Below, piece by piece: positions 35,828 to 45,213 of a stretch of 64,000 nt of DNA (positions within the stretch are counted from its first letter, which is position 1; the number at the start of each line of letters is the position of its first letter). Below the pieces are notes generated by a model. That model had not been told where the DNA came from, searched no databases, and saw only the letters and a program-made list of their open reading frames with translations. The DNA comes from OLB6 sp964467455 (GTDB lineage: Bacteria; Bacteroidota; Ignavibacteria; Kapaibacteriales; Kapaibacteriaceae). The stretch lies in the NCBI GenBank assembly GCA_964467455.1, contig CAYXQJ010000001.1, forward strand, positions 276,344 through 340,343. Reading direction: 5' to 3'. The translations under genes and the position numbers were made by a program.

Positions 35828-37275
35828 GCGCGTCCGTGCCCTTGCAACATGACAAAGATGGTGCGGACGAGGATCTCCACGTCCAACTTGAATGATATGT
35901 TCTCAATGTAAAAGAAATCGTATCGGAGACGAGTCTCGATCTCCTGCAACGACTCTGGATTCGACTTTGCTTTGACCTGCCACCAGCCCGTGATACCGGG
36001 ACGCACCTTATGGCGCCGACGATAATACGGCAACATTGCAGTGAATTTGTCCACGTAGTACGGCTGTTCCGGCCGAGGTCCTACCAAACTCATCTCTCCT
36101 ACGAGAACGTTCCAAAGTTGCGGAATCTCGTCGAGATGTGTCTTGCGAATAAATCGGCCGATCGGCGTCACTCTTGGGTCGTTCTTGTCGGTCCATGTTG
36201 GCCCGCGGCCGGTATCGGTGACCATGGATCGGAACTTCACCATGTTGAACACCTGTCCATGGCGTCCTACACGGGGCTGTTTGAAGAAGATGGGGCCGGC
36301 AGAGGTCATCTTGACGATGGCGGCGATCAGCAGCCAGACAGGAAGCCCAACAGCGAGTACGACAACACTGACGAAGATGTCCAACGCTCGCTTGGCGAAC
36401 TCCTCCCACGGCTGCATCAGCTCCGGATTGACGTCGATCAGCGGAGCTCCGTAGATCTGAAGCGTCCGTGCTTGCCCTGAGACGATCTCGTACATGTCTG
36501 GTACGATCCGTACACGAGCGCCGGAGTCTGCCCCCTGAGCAACGATCTTCAACAACTCGGTATGATCTGAGTGCTCCATGGTGATCAAGACCTCAGAAGG
36601 CCGAACTGCGTCGAGGATCTCGGGCAGGGTGTCGACACTTCCCAGCACCGGCGCAGTTAGTCGGGACGTCGCTGCCTCGTCATCACGCCGCACAAGCACG
36701 ATGCCAGCAACGGCATATCCCCATGCTTTTTCACGATGCAGATCGGAGATCAACTCGGTCAATCGATCTGCTGTGCCAACAAGGACAGCCGGGATCTTGA
36801 TCATGCCACGTTCACGCATGGAGCGTTGCAGTGATCGGGCGGAGAACCGGCCGATGAGTGCGAAGCCACAGACGAGCACCCAATAGAGCGCAAAGACGAA
36901 GCGGGGGTTCTGTTGATAGGCCTGACCGCTCGAAAAATAGATCAGCAAAAAGAACAGCGCCGAGCCGATGAACGTGTACCGGATCACCGTAAAGAACTCT
37001 TCAAAGGGCGACCGAACGTAGTAGTCTTTGTAGAGTCCGCCGAACCAAAACATCAACATCCAAAAGACCGTCACGATGCCCCCGGCCAAGAGGTGATCGC
37101 TGATCGAAAAATCACGGGTGTCGTTTGGAAGCAAGACAGACCGCAGCCACTGATAGACCACGAAGCCAACGGTGAACGCAATGAGGTCGGAGACCATTTG
37201 CATAGCCCGCGGGCGGAGAAACCTCGAGGGAGGTCTCACCGTTTCCATCGTTGTATGGTCGACGCGACTATGCAT
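35824..37275 (-). CDS. Undecaprenyl-phosphate sugar phosphotransferase (WcaJ-like)
   Basis: 483 aa. About five N-terminal membrane helices, a CoA_binding_3-like domain (about 150-290), and a complete bacterial sugar transferase domain: KRALDIF re-entrant helix, GPIFFKQPRVGRHGQVF, KFRSM, the catalytic Asp-Glu in THLDEIPQLWNV, MSLVGPRPE and PGITGWWQV. It starts glycan assembly by moving a sugar-1-phosphate onto undecaprenyl phosphate. It is the active counterpart of the degenerate module at 33153-35105. Six bases behind the flippase gene. Confidence 0.93.
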   Translation of the reverse strand: MHSRVDHTTMETVRPPSRFLRPRAMQMVSDLIAFTVGFVVYQWLRSVLLPNDTRDFSISDHLLAGGIVTVFWMLMFWFGGLYKDYYVRSPFEEFFTVIRYTFIGSALFFLLIYFSSGQAYQQNPRFVFALYWVLVCGFALIGRFSARSLQRSMRERGMIKIPAVLVGTADRLTELISDLHREKAWGYAVAGIVLVRRDDEAATSRLTAPVLGSVDTLPEILDAVRPSEVLITMEHSDHTELLKIVAQGADSGARVRIVPDMYEIVSGQARTLQIYGAPLIDVNPELMQPWEEFAKRALDIFVSVVVLAVGLPVWLLIAAIVKMTSAGPIFFKQPRVGRHGQVFNMVKFRSMVTDTGRGPTWTDKNDPRVTPIGRFIRKTHLDEIPQLWNVLVGEMSLVGPRPEQPYYVDKFTAMLPYYRRRHKVRPGITGWWQVKAKSNPESLQEIETRLRYDFFYIENISFKLDVEILVRTIFVMLQGHGRA

Positions 37276-37281
37276 CCTCGT

Positions 37282-38733
37282 TCATGCTCGTGTTGCCAAG
37301 ATCCTTCGGACCAAGTTGAGATCGGATCTGCGGATCAGACCAACGAGAACGGCACAGGCGAACGTGACCATACCCGCTGCCAACGCTGCCGGAACCGTCC
37401 CGAAGAGTGGCGGCAGCACAATAGCGGCCCCCACCCCCACCATGCTGACGATCGCGATCGATCCCACGAATGGCAAAGTTAAGACCGATCCAAGGATCCT
37501 GCGGAAAAGTCCAACGGCTACAACAGCCCCTAACACCACGGAAGCAAGTTTGACCCAGACCGCACCCAATGCATGCCACTGAGGGATCGCGATAAGTCCG
37601 CCGACCACGGTCACCAACGCCAACGTACCGGCGATGGGAATGTTCGCTTTTTGTCGGCCCAGCGCCACGGTCAATTCCTGCACATAGACGAGAATGAAGA
37701 TCGGTAGCGGCATCCAGAGAAAGAGAAAGAAATGGAGCTGGTTGTCGGCATAGACACCTTTGCTGACCAATTCGATGACGTACGGCGTCAGCACACTAAG
37801 CAGCGTGCAGGCCATCACGGCGATCAACACCAAGAACCGCAGACCGGTCATTGCATAGCGCTGACACTCTGCCCAATCTTCCTTGGCGAGTTTAGCGATC
37901 ACGGGGATGATGGCCATTGATGCTGCCAAGGGCACGGTACTCGTCAGCGGTGCCAACGATACGTAGGCCGCGCCAAAGATGCCCACCTCGCGTGCATCCG
38001 TGAACCACTGCAGAAACATCGCGTCGACCTTGTCGTGGATGTGCACGAAGACCAAGGCCAGGATCACCGGCAACGATTCTTTCAACAGCGTCTTGATCTC
38101 TGACGCTTCCACAAAATTGAGGTTGATGGTCCGCCCCCTATCATACAGCAGCATCAAGACAAATCCCGGGATCGTGGAGATCGCAAAGGCATTGATAACC
38201 GAAGTGGGCGTGAGGTCGTGACGCCAGAACCAAATGAGCACAAGGAACAGTACGGCATCCAGGATCGACAATGCGGCTACCCATCCGAATCGGACCTTGG
38301 AGCGAAACGGCAACTCGTAGGTGTATCGGATGAGTCCACTGCGGGAGGAGATCAACAGGAAGAAACACCATACGCCGACGTCGATCAGCGAATAACCGAA
38401 TGTTTGTGCATAGATAAGACTGATGGCTGTGGCTGGGATCCACAAGATGAAGCGAATGGCGACGGTTGATGACAACACTGCTGAGGCACGATCGGGATTC
38501 ATCACCATCCGTCGCATGGCGACTCCGTTCATGCCGAAGTCGACCAACAAGATCAAGATCAGATCTACGAACCGTCGCTCACCAAAGAGTACACCATTCT
38601 CCTCCTTCGTCAACGTCGAGAGGATCACACGCTGTGCCAAGAAGTACAACAACATGGTCGCACCTTGCGACATGAAGAGCACAGCACTGCCTTTGAGAAC
38701 CTTTGATGCCAGTCCGTAGCGTTGATCGCTCAT
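37282..38733 (-). CDS. Polysaccharide flippase (Wzx/MurJ-like)
   Basis: 483 aa from ATG 38733, which overlaps the upstream gene as ATGA; a start 24 bases further up is in frame. About 12-14 hydrophobic helices, with the opening GLASKVLKGSAVLFMSQGAT and the pattern of the polysaccharide biosynthesis (MOP/PST) family. Expected to flip the lipid-linked repeat unit to the periplasm. Sequence alone does not distinguish Wzx from other family members, but the gene neighbourhood supports that role. Confidence 0.85.
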   Translation of the reverse strand: MSDQRYGLASKVLKGSAVLFMSQGATMLLYFLAQRVILSTLTKEENGVLFGERRFVDLILILLVDFGMNGVAMRRMVMNPDRASAVLSSTVAIRFILWIPATAISLIYAQTFGYSLIDVGVWCFFLLISSRSGLIRYTYELPFRSKVRFGWVAALSILDAVLFLVLIWFWRHDLTPTSVINAFAISTIPGFVLMLLYDRGRTINLNFVEASEIKTLLKESLPVILALVFVHIHDKVDAMFLQWFTDAREVGIFGAAYVSLAPLTSTVPLAASMAIIPVIAKLAKEDWAECQRYAMTGLRFLVLIAVMACTLLSVLTPYVIELVSKGVYADNQLHFFLFLWMPLPIFILVYVQELTVALGRQKANIPIAGTLALVTVVGGLIAIPQWHALGAVWVKLASVVLGAVVAVGLFRRILGSVLTLPFVGSIAIVSMVGVGAAIVLPPLFGTVPAALAAGMVTFACAVLVGLIRRSDLNLVRRILATRA

Positions 38734-39911
38734 GCTGCTGACTCCGTCGGCGTCCACGTATCAAGCGAACGTCCCGACAAGACCCGTGTGATCCCGAGCA
38801 AGAAACTGATGTTCATCGCCACGAAGAAGAGGCACGTACTTGCCAGCGGTACATGTTGTCCATACCGCGCTGCGGACTTCCCGATCAGCGCCAGTGCATA
38901 CAGCAGCGCTTGTCCGTAGAAGAGGATGCCGAAGATCATCGGATCCGACACGGTCAACGCCGTTGCAGGGATCATCAATAACACAAAGAGCGGTGATGCC
39001 CACCGTAGAATGCGGTGCGATATCAAGAAGAAGCCGATCCAGCCGGCCGACGGCAACATCAACGACGAAGCGTGCAGGAAGGCAGCAATACCACTTGATA
39101 CGGTGCGGATCGTTCGACGACTTTCGGCGCGTAACGAATTGACGCGTTCTTCCACCACACGGGCCTGTGGTTCAAAGATGATACGTCGACGTTGTTGAGC
39201 GACCACCAGAAGGTTCATCCAGTCATCAGCGACACGATGATCCGGTAGTGGATGAAGCAACTCACGGCGCACTGCATACAATGCACCGTTGGAGGCCACC
39301 GTCGAGGCCACTTCGCTTTCCAAGACATTGACGCCGTCCTCCATCGATCGATACAGTGCTTCACCGCGCTCAGCGGGATCTGCAGCATGCTTTAACAGAC
39401 CGCGATCGTTCTTGCCGACCACAGCACCGACACGATCATCGTGGAAGGGGGCGAGCAGTATCCGTAATGCATCCAGCGCCCAGATACAATCGGCATCGGT
39501 GAAGACCACGACCGATGCAGTGCAGTGTCTGACAAGCTCAGTGATGACGCCGTTTTTGCCTGAACGAGGCATCGCGATCGTCTTGATGCGAACTGTTGGA
39601 CTGCGGTCGGCAACGGCTTTGCAGACTGCTAACGTGCCATCACTCGATCCATCATCACCGACCCAGATCGTGATGCGCTCCGCCGGATGATCCTGCTGCA
39701 GGATACTCTCTAAGCAGCGTTCAATGCGTTTTTCTTCATTGTAGGCGGCGATCACCACGTCAACGGTGACCAATGCTGCATCACCCCTTTTGATCGGGTC
39801 GCTGTTGAAGCGATGCACGATACGCAGCACGAGCGGATAGATCGCATGGGGGTAAATGATCCCCACGAAGGCGATCACGGCCAGGATGACACCGGTGTCA
39901 AGCATCGACAT
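38730..39911 (-). CDS. Membrane GT2 glycosyltransferase
   Basis: 393 aa. One N-terminal helix (VILAVIAFVGIIYPHAIYPL), then a GT2 domain: VDVVIAAYNEEKRIERC, GDDGSSDGTLAV, FTDADC, and a QQRRR segment near 255. Three or four C-terminal helices follow, as in chitin/hyaluronan-synthase-like processive GTs. Donor and acceptor are unknown. Lies between the export protein and the flippase genes. An alternative start two codons later is possible. Confidence 0.87.
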   Translation of the reverse strand: MSMLDTGVILAVIAFVGIIYPHAIYPLVLRIVHRFNSDPIKRGDAALVTVDVVIAAYNEEKRIERCLESILQQDHPAERITIWVGDDGSSDGTLAVCKAVADRSPTVRIKTIAMPRSGKNGVITELVRHCTASVVVFTDADCIWALDALRILLAPFHDDRVGAVVGKNDRGLLKHAADPAERGEALYRSMEDGVNVLESEVASTVASNGALYAVRRELLHPLPDHRVADDWMNLLVVAQQRRRIIFEPQARVVEERVNSLRAESRRTIRTVSSGIAAFLHASSLMLPSAGWIGFFLISHRILRWASPLFVLLMIPATALTVSDPMIFGILFYGQALLYALALIGKSAARYGQHVPLASTCLFFVAMNISFLLGITRVLSGRSLDTWTPTESAA

Positions 39912-39922
39912 GTCGTGCTCGA

Positions 39923-41638
39923 TTACCTGCTTACGATCGCCAGCACCGTTGCAGTGATGGCGGCAAGCGAGGAAACGATACCGGCAACGACGGCCCAGGT
40001 CTGCAATTCGACGCCGGCAGGGATATCCGGTGGACGTGGTACATAGATCTCGTCACCCGGTTCTACAAAGGTGTCGGAATCGGGATCGATCCACACCTTC
40101 GTCTTGCCCTTGATGATGCGCGAGCGGCCTTTCTTTGCCCCGGTGGCAAATCCACCGGCTTGTTCCACGTACCACTCGAGTGTTTGATTCGGTACGAATT
40201 TGACATAGCCCGGACGTTCTACCTGACCATAGACGAAGATGCGATCCGGCGTACGTTCGATCACGATCACATCGCCACTTTGCAACGTGACGTTTTGTGA
40301 AGAGGATCGATCACTTAGTGCCTGCGCCATATCACAGGACACATACGGCAAGCGGTATGATTGATCCAACTTATACCGTAGCGTGTCCTCCAACTTCAAG
40401 TCAGAATACATGAAACGGCGTTCTGCTTCACCGATGGCTTCGCGTTGCGACCATGGGGTCCGGTCCGGACGTACGATGTAGCTCAGCGCCAACGATGCTC
40501 CTTCTTTGACGCCGCCGGCATTTTCGATCACATCGGATAGTCGCGTCACACCAGGCTTGATGACGACCGATCCCGGTTGTTTGACCTCGCCGTAGACCTC
40601 AACGACGCCTTGCTTGGCAACGTCGCCGGTGACCACTGTACGCTCGACAATGATGCTGCTTCCCGGCTGAAGGGGTGGATCATCGCCGGTGATCTTGAAG
40701 GATCTATCAACGGAGAGTTGAGTTTTCCCCTCGCCCCCTGACTGGATCAGGTAGACGCGGGAGAGGTCGGCATCGGCCAGTGCACCGCCGGCGGCGGCGA
40801 GCAGCACGGATGCACGGTCCCCTTCCTTGTACACAAGCGTGGACGGTGTGGCCACGGCACCGGCAATGGAGATCGATGACTGTTGCTCTGCATCAAACGG
40901 CACAGTGATCACATCTCCTTCACGGAGGTGCGGATCATATTGACTACCATCGGGCAGTTTAGACTTGGGAAGATCAACGAGGGAGACGCCGTTGCGATGG
41001 CGCACCACGATGTTGCGCATGGCATAGGCGCTCAGCGACGGGCCACCGGAGCGCGTCAGTTGGTCGGCGATCGACGACGTGCCGGTAACACCGGTCGAGC
41101 GGATCTGCTCGTTGACGGCGGCATCACGACGCAACAACCATGGCTGCCGCGTTACCACAAGCAGGGTCGAAACGCGCATTGATGCCGGCACAGCATAGGT
41201 GCCCGGGAATGGAACGTTGCCCTTGAGACTGACGTAGACCAGGCGCGGCCTGCGGAGCGAAACAAACACGTCGATACCGGGGGCGCGACGTTTCATGCCC
41301 GATTGCAAGGAATCGCGCAGATCTTTGAGCGTCATGTTGCTGACGTCGACCAGACCGAAACGCTCAAGCAGAAGCGTGTTCTCCGGAGAGACGATCGACA
41401 ACTTCTCCGTAAAGTCCACTCCGGTGGTCTGGATGGAGATCACGTCGCCGGGACCTATCACATAGACCGCTGGGTCGACCACATCATCGGTCGGAACCTG
41501 TTCTGCCGTGAGCAGTTGCGTGAGACTGGTATTGGTGCGTGCCGACAGTTTCTCAAGGTCGATCATCGACCCTGAATTCTGAGCAAAACCGATGATGGGC
41601 ACGAGAAGAGCAAGCAGGCCGAGGCCGATGCGATGCAT
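39923..41638 (-). CDS. Polysaccharide export protein with SLBB repeats (Wza-like)
   Basis: 571 aa from ATG 41638, where the signal peptide MHRIGLGLLALLVPIIGFAQ begins; the longer frame upstream overlaps wecB. Poly_export domain (YVIGPGDVISIQTTG, about 46-60) followed by SLBB repeats at VYVSLKGNVPFPGTY, ISIAGAVATPSTL, VEVYGEVKQPGSV and IFVYGQVERPGYV. The C-terminal ~25 residues are a hydrophobic helix. It lacks a lipobox Cys, unlike E. coli Wza. Would form the outer-membrane/periplasmic channel for the glycan. A -7 box precedes it, so it may have its own promoter. Confidence 0.9.
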   Translation of the reverse strand: MHRIGLGLLALLVPIIGFAQNSGSMIDLEKLSARTNTSLTQLLTAEQVPTDDVVDPAVYVIGPGDVISIQTTGVDFTEKLSIVSPENTLLLERFGLVDVSNMTLKDLRDSLQSGMKRRAPGIDVFVSLRRPRLVYVSLKGNVPFPGTYAVPASMRVSTLLVVTRQPWLLRRDAAVNEQIRSTGVTGTSSIADQLTRSGGPSLSAYAMRNIVVRHRNGVSLVDLPKSKLPDGSQYDPHLREGDVITVPFDAEQQSSISIAGAVATPSTLVYKEGDRASVLLAAAGGALADADLSRVYLIQSGGEGKTQLSVDRSFKITGDDPPLQPGSSIIVERTVVTGDVAKQGVVEVYGEVKQPGSVVIKPGVTRLSDVIENAGGVKEGASLALSYIVRPDRTPWSQREAIGEAERRFMYSDLKLEDTLRYKLDQSYRLPYVSCDMAQALSDRSSSQNVTLQSGDVIVIERTPDRIFVYGQVERPGYVKFVPNQTLEWYVEQAGGFATGAKKGRSRIIKGKTKVWIDPDSDTFVEPGDEIYVPRPPDIPAGVELQTWAVVAGIVSSLAAITATVLAIVSR

Positions 41639-41679
41639 CCTGGGTCCTGTTAATGGCACAAAGGGCAATGGGGACGCTG

Positions 41680-41687
41680 CAAAATTA
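41680..41687 (-). promoter_or_regulatory. -7 box TAATTTTG upstream of the export gene
   Basis: Perfect TAnnTTTG on the minus strand, 41 bases before ATG 41638 and overlapping the wecB stop. Could drive the distal part of the polysaccharide operon. Confidence 0.5.
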
Positions 41688-42773
41688 GGAATAGTGCCGC
41701 ACGAGGACATCGACGATCCGTTCGGAGGCCCGGCCGTCCCAGAGTTCCGGTACGGTGCCGGGTTTGCCCCCTCCCGCCAAAATGCTGTGAACAGCGTCAA
41801 GGATCGGGGCCGGTTCGGGGTCGACGAGGACATTCGTGCCTAGATCGACCGTGATCGGTCGTTCGGTGGTCGTCCGGGCCGTCACACACGGTACACCAAG
41901 GGCCGTGGTCTCCTCTTGGATACCGCCAGAGTCCGTCAGGACCAACGATGCCGAACGCATCAAGGCAAGAAAATCGATGTAGCCGACCGGGTCGATCAAC
42001 GTCACATTGGGCGGCGTTGCAATGTTCCAGGTCGCAAGATGTTTACGAGTCCGCGGGTGGACCGGGAAGACGACACGCTGGCGGGACGCTACCTCTTTGA
42101 GGACCTGCATCAACATGGCGAGTCGGTCCAGATCATCAACATTGCTGGGCCGATGAAGCGTCACCAAGACGTAATGCTTCGGTTCAAGACTCAGGTTCGT
42201 CAAGATCGACGAACGCTCTGCCATCGGTAAGGCATAGTGCAACGAGTCGATCATGGTGTTTCCAACATGATGGATTCGTGAAACATCGACGCCTTCGTGC
42301 AGAAGATTGGCAACACCTGATGGTTCGGTCACGAACAGATCGTCGACGATCGCATCCGTTGCGAGTCGGTTGATCTCTTCCGGCATGTGCCGGTCGAACG
42401 ACCGCAGCCCAGATTCCACATGTGCCGTACGGATGCCACGTTTGACGCTCGTAAGGGCGCAGGCGATGGTACTGTTCACATCGCCCACCACGATCACATA
42501 ATCGGGCTTGCCTTCCGCGCACACTTCATCGAATCCCGTCATCACGCGCGCTGTCTGCTCTGCATGCGATCCACTGCCAACACCGAGGAACCACGTTGGA
42601 TGTGGCATGGCCAGATCTTGGAAGAAGGCATCGGACATCGCTGCATCATAATGTTGACCGGTGTGGACGATGTGATGCTCGAAGCGATCGGCGACCGCTT
42701 GAAAGGCCCGATGGATCGGCGCGACCTTCATAAAGTTCGGTCGTGCACCGACGACGGAAAAGACCTTGATCAT
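41685..42773 (-). CDS. wecB: UDP-N-acetylglucosamine 2-epimerase
   Basis: 362 aa. Interconverts UDP-GlcNAc and UDP-ManNAc. Seen: VVGARPNFMKVAPIHRAF, HTGQHYD, VVGDVNST, HVESGLRSFDRHMPEEINR, the HRPSNVDD segment and TDSGGIQEE. Non-hydrolysing type. Overlaps the dehydrogenase gene by 4 bases, so UDP-ManNAc may be fed to it. Confidence 0.95.
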   Translation of the reverse strand: MIKVFSVVGARPNFMKVAPIHRAFQAVADRFEHHIVHTGQHYDAAMSDAFFQDLAMPHPTWFLGVGSGSHAEQTARVMTGFDEVCAEGKPDYVIVVGDVNSTIACALTSVKRGIRTAHVESGLRSFDRHMPEEINRLATDAIVDDLFVTEPSGVANLLHEGVDVSRIHHVGNTMIDSLHYALPMAERSSILTNLSLEPKHYVLVTLHRPSNVDDLDRLAMLMQVLKEVASRQRVVFPVHPRTRKHLATWNIATPPNVTLIDPVGYIDFLALMRSASLVLTDSGGIQEETTALGVPCVTARTTTERPITVDLGTNVLVDPEPAPILDAVHSILAGGGKPGTVPELWDGRASERIVDVLVRHYS

Positions 42774-44140
42774 TCGCCCGCTCCAAGGAGGACGATATTC
42801 TTGCGCGCCGTGATGTTCTTCGTTGCGTTACGAGTGTCGATCACCACCTTTGCATTGCGCACGATGAAGTCCACGTCGAAACTGGTATGGTCGGTCGTGA
42901 TCACCACCACGTCCTGACGCTGCAGATACGACTCCGTAAGGTTCTTGCGAGAACGTAGTTCACGGTCGTGCACCATGACCTTTGGGATGTACGGATCGAA
43001 ATACGACACATTTTCAACACCGTCTTCGATCAACAATTCGGCCACCTTCAGCGCTGGCGAATGACGCAGGTCATCGACGTCGCGCTTGAAGGCCATGCCT
43101 AGCAACAAGACCTTTGCATCCTTCAACGTCACGGGTTGTTTCGCGATCTCACGCTCGATCATCCGCCGCACATAGAACGGCATCGACTCATTCACCTCTG
43201 CCGCGAGTGTGATGAAGTTGGTCACGAAGTCTTTTTCGCGGGCCATCCACGAGAGATAATAGGGATCGATCAAGATGCAGTGTCCGCCAATGCCCGGACC
43301 GGGATAGAACGGCATGAAACCAAACGGTTTTGTCGCTGCTGCGTCGACCACTTCCCAGATGTTGACGCCGATGCGGTCGCACAACTGAGCAAGCTCATTG
43401 ACCAAGGCAATGTTGACGCTGCGGAAGATGTTCTCCAGCAGCTTCTCCATCTCCGCAACCGATGGCGAGCTCACCGGTACGACCTCGTCGATGATACGCT
43501 TATTGATGGCGATGGCAAGATCTGTACTTGCGCTGTCCATGCCCCCTACCACAACCGGTGTATTGTGTGTGGTCCACTTGGTATTGCCCGGATCGATACG
43601 TTCGGGTGAGAACGCAAGGAAATAGTCCTTACCGCAAGAGAGTCCCGTCTCGTCCAGGATGGGCTTGACGTATTTCTCCGTCGTACCTGGGAATGTTGTG
43701 CTCTTGAGAATGATCAACTGTCCGGCGCGCATCGCCCCGGCTACACCCCTCGATGCATCGAGCACGTGGGAGATGTCCGGGTCTTTATTCGGCGTGAAGG
43801 GCGTCGGCACGCAGATGTAGATCACATCACACTTCTTGAGTTCCTTGAAGTCGGTCGTTGCTGTCAACGTCTTGGTCTTCTTCACCACATCACGGATCTC
43901 ATCATTCTTGAGGTCTTGGATGTAGTTCTTGCCGGCATTGAGCATCTTCACCTTTTCGACGGTCACATCCACGCCGATGGTACGGATGCCTTTCTTGGCA
44001 AACTCCAAGGCAAGGGGCAGACCTACGTAGCCAAGGCCGACCACGCCGACGGTGCACGATCCGTCAAGGATGCGTTTCATCAAGACCGATTCGTGTTTCG
44101 AGACCTTCATCCGAGGACGTCCTCTACGGCGCAAAGCCAT
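42770..44140 (-). CDS. UDP-HexNAc 6-dehydrogenase (WbpA/WecC-like)
   Basis: 456 aa from ATG 44140, chosen because AAAGGA lies about 8 bases upstream and 17 bases separate it from rfbB; ATG 44110 is another candidate. NAD-binding GVVGLGYVGLPLALEFAKKG, SPERIDPGN, and the catalytic Cys in PGIGGHCILIDPYYLSW (usually GGHCIPIDP; Pro to Leu here). Closest in pattern to UDP-GlcNAc/UDP-ManNAc dehydrogenases. With wecB downstream, UDP-ManNAcA is a likely product, but UDP-GlcNAcA cannot be excluded. Confidence 0.88.
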   Translation of the reverse strand: MALRRRGRPRMKVSKHESVLMKRILDGSCTVGVVGLGYVGLPLALEFAKKGIRTIGVDVTVEKVKMLNAGKNYIQDLKNDEIRDVVKKTKTLTATTDFKELKKCDVIYICVPTPFTPNKDPDISHVLDASRGVAGAMRAGQLIILKSTTFPGTTEKYVKPILDETGLSCGKDYFLAFSPERIDPGNTKWTTHNTPVVVGGMDSASTDLAIAINKRIIDEVVPVSSPSVAEMEKLLENIFRSVNIALVNELAQLCDRIGVNIWEVVDAAATKPFGFMPFYPGPGIGGHCILIDPYYLSWMAREKDFVTNFITLAAEVNESMPFYVRRMIEREIAKQPVTLKDAKVLLLGMAFKRDVDDLRHSPALKVAELLIEDGVENVSYFDPYIPKVMVHDRELRSRKNLTESYLQRQDVVVITTDHTSFDVDFIVRNAKVVIDTRNATKNITARKNIVLLGAGE

Positions 44141-44157
44141 GTTTGATCCTTTCGTGT

Positions 44158-45174
44158 TCACAGCGTCGATTTGTAATGTCGTTCGTAATACAAGCGGTAT
44201 TCTCCATTGCGCACATGATCGGCCCAGGAGCGATGTTCCTGATACCACGCAATGGTCTGCTGCAGTCCGTCTTCAAACACGACCGACGGCTTCCATCCCA
44301 ATTCCTGTTCGGCCTTCGTAGCGTCGATGGCATACCGACGATCATGCGCGAGTCTGTCGGTGACATGCTGCAACAACGTTTCCTCTGCACCAACCGCGGC
44401 GAGAATCGTGCGGGCAACGTCGATGTTCGCTCGTTCTCCGTGTCCGCCGAAGTTGTAGGCATGTCCTGCACGACCCTTATCCAGTGCGAGTAGCAGGCCC
44501 CGACAATGATCATCCACATGCAGCCAATCGCGGACCTGTTGACCATCACCATAGATCGGCAGCGATCTTCCTTCCATGGCATTCAGCACCATGAGTGGAA
44601 CGAACTTTTCGGGAAACTGGTACGGACCGTAGTTGTTGGAGCAACGTGTGATCACGGCATTCATGCCATACGTTTTGTGGAATGCACCAACTAACAGATC
44701 ACTCGCTGCTTTTGACGCAGCATAGGGTGATGTCGGGTCAAGGGGAGTGTGTTCCGTAAAGGGAGGATCGGCGGGAGCTAGCGTCCCATAGACCTCATCG
44801 GTGGAGACATGGACGAATCGCGCGACCGCATGACGGCGTGCAGCTTCCAATAGCGTGAGCGTCCCCTGCACATTGGTGCGGACGAAGGGCTCTGCCGAAT
44901 CGATCGAACGATCTACGTGGCTTTCAGCAGCCAAATGCAAAACGGCATCGATGTTGAGACCTGAGAAAACGGCCTCTACGGCCTCTGCGTCGGTGATATC
45001 ACCGTGAATGAACGTGCAGCGCGGGTCGTCAAGCTGATCTTCAAGGTTTTCAAGATTGCCGGCATACGTGAGTGCATCAAGGACGACGACATTCTCCGCG
45101 CGATCGCGCAGGATCATGCGAACAAGGTTAGAACCAATGAAGCCGGCGCCGCCGGTGACGAGAAGTGTTTTCAC
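44158..45174 (-). CDS. rfbB: dTDP-glucose 4,6-dehydratase
   Basis: 338 aa from GTG 45174. Extended short-chain dehydrogenase: TGGAGFIGSNLVR at the N-terminus, STDEVYG, and the YxxxK pair in SPYAASKAASDLL. Gives dTDP-4-keto-6-deoxyglucose, the branch point to L-rhamnose and amino-deoxy sugars. The other rml genes are not in the window, so the final sugar is unknown. First gene of the polysaccharide operon, with a -7-like box TAGTTTCG upstream. Confidence 0.93.
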   Translation of the reverse strand: MKTLLVTGGAGFIGSNLVRMILRDRAENVVVLDALTYAGNLENLEDQLDDPRCTFIHGDITDAEAVEAVFSGLNIDAVLHLAAESHVDRSIDSAEPFVRTNVQGTLTLLEAARRHAVARFVHVSTDEVYGTLAPADPPFTEHTPLDPTSPYAASKAASDLLVGAFHKTYGMNAVITRCSNNYGPYQFPEKFVPLMVLNAMEGRSLPIYGDGQQVRDWLHVDDHCRGLLLALDKGRAGHAYNFGGHGERANIDVARTILAAVGAEETLLQHVTDRLAHDRRYAIDATKAEQELGWKPSVVFEDGLQQTIAWYQEHRSWADHVRNGEYRLYYERHYKSTL

Positions 45175-45183
45175 GATTTTCGA

Positions 45184-45191
45184 CGAAACTA
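45184..45191 (-). promoter_or_regulatory. -7-like box TAGTTTCG of the polysaccharide operon
   Basis: One mismatch from TAnnTTTG, 9 bases before GTG 45174. No gene separates it from the GH3 gene stop at 45214. Confidence 0.4.
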
Positions 45192-45213
45192 CGATAATTC
45201 TTCGGAAGCACGT

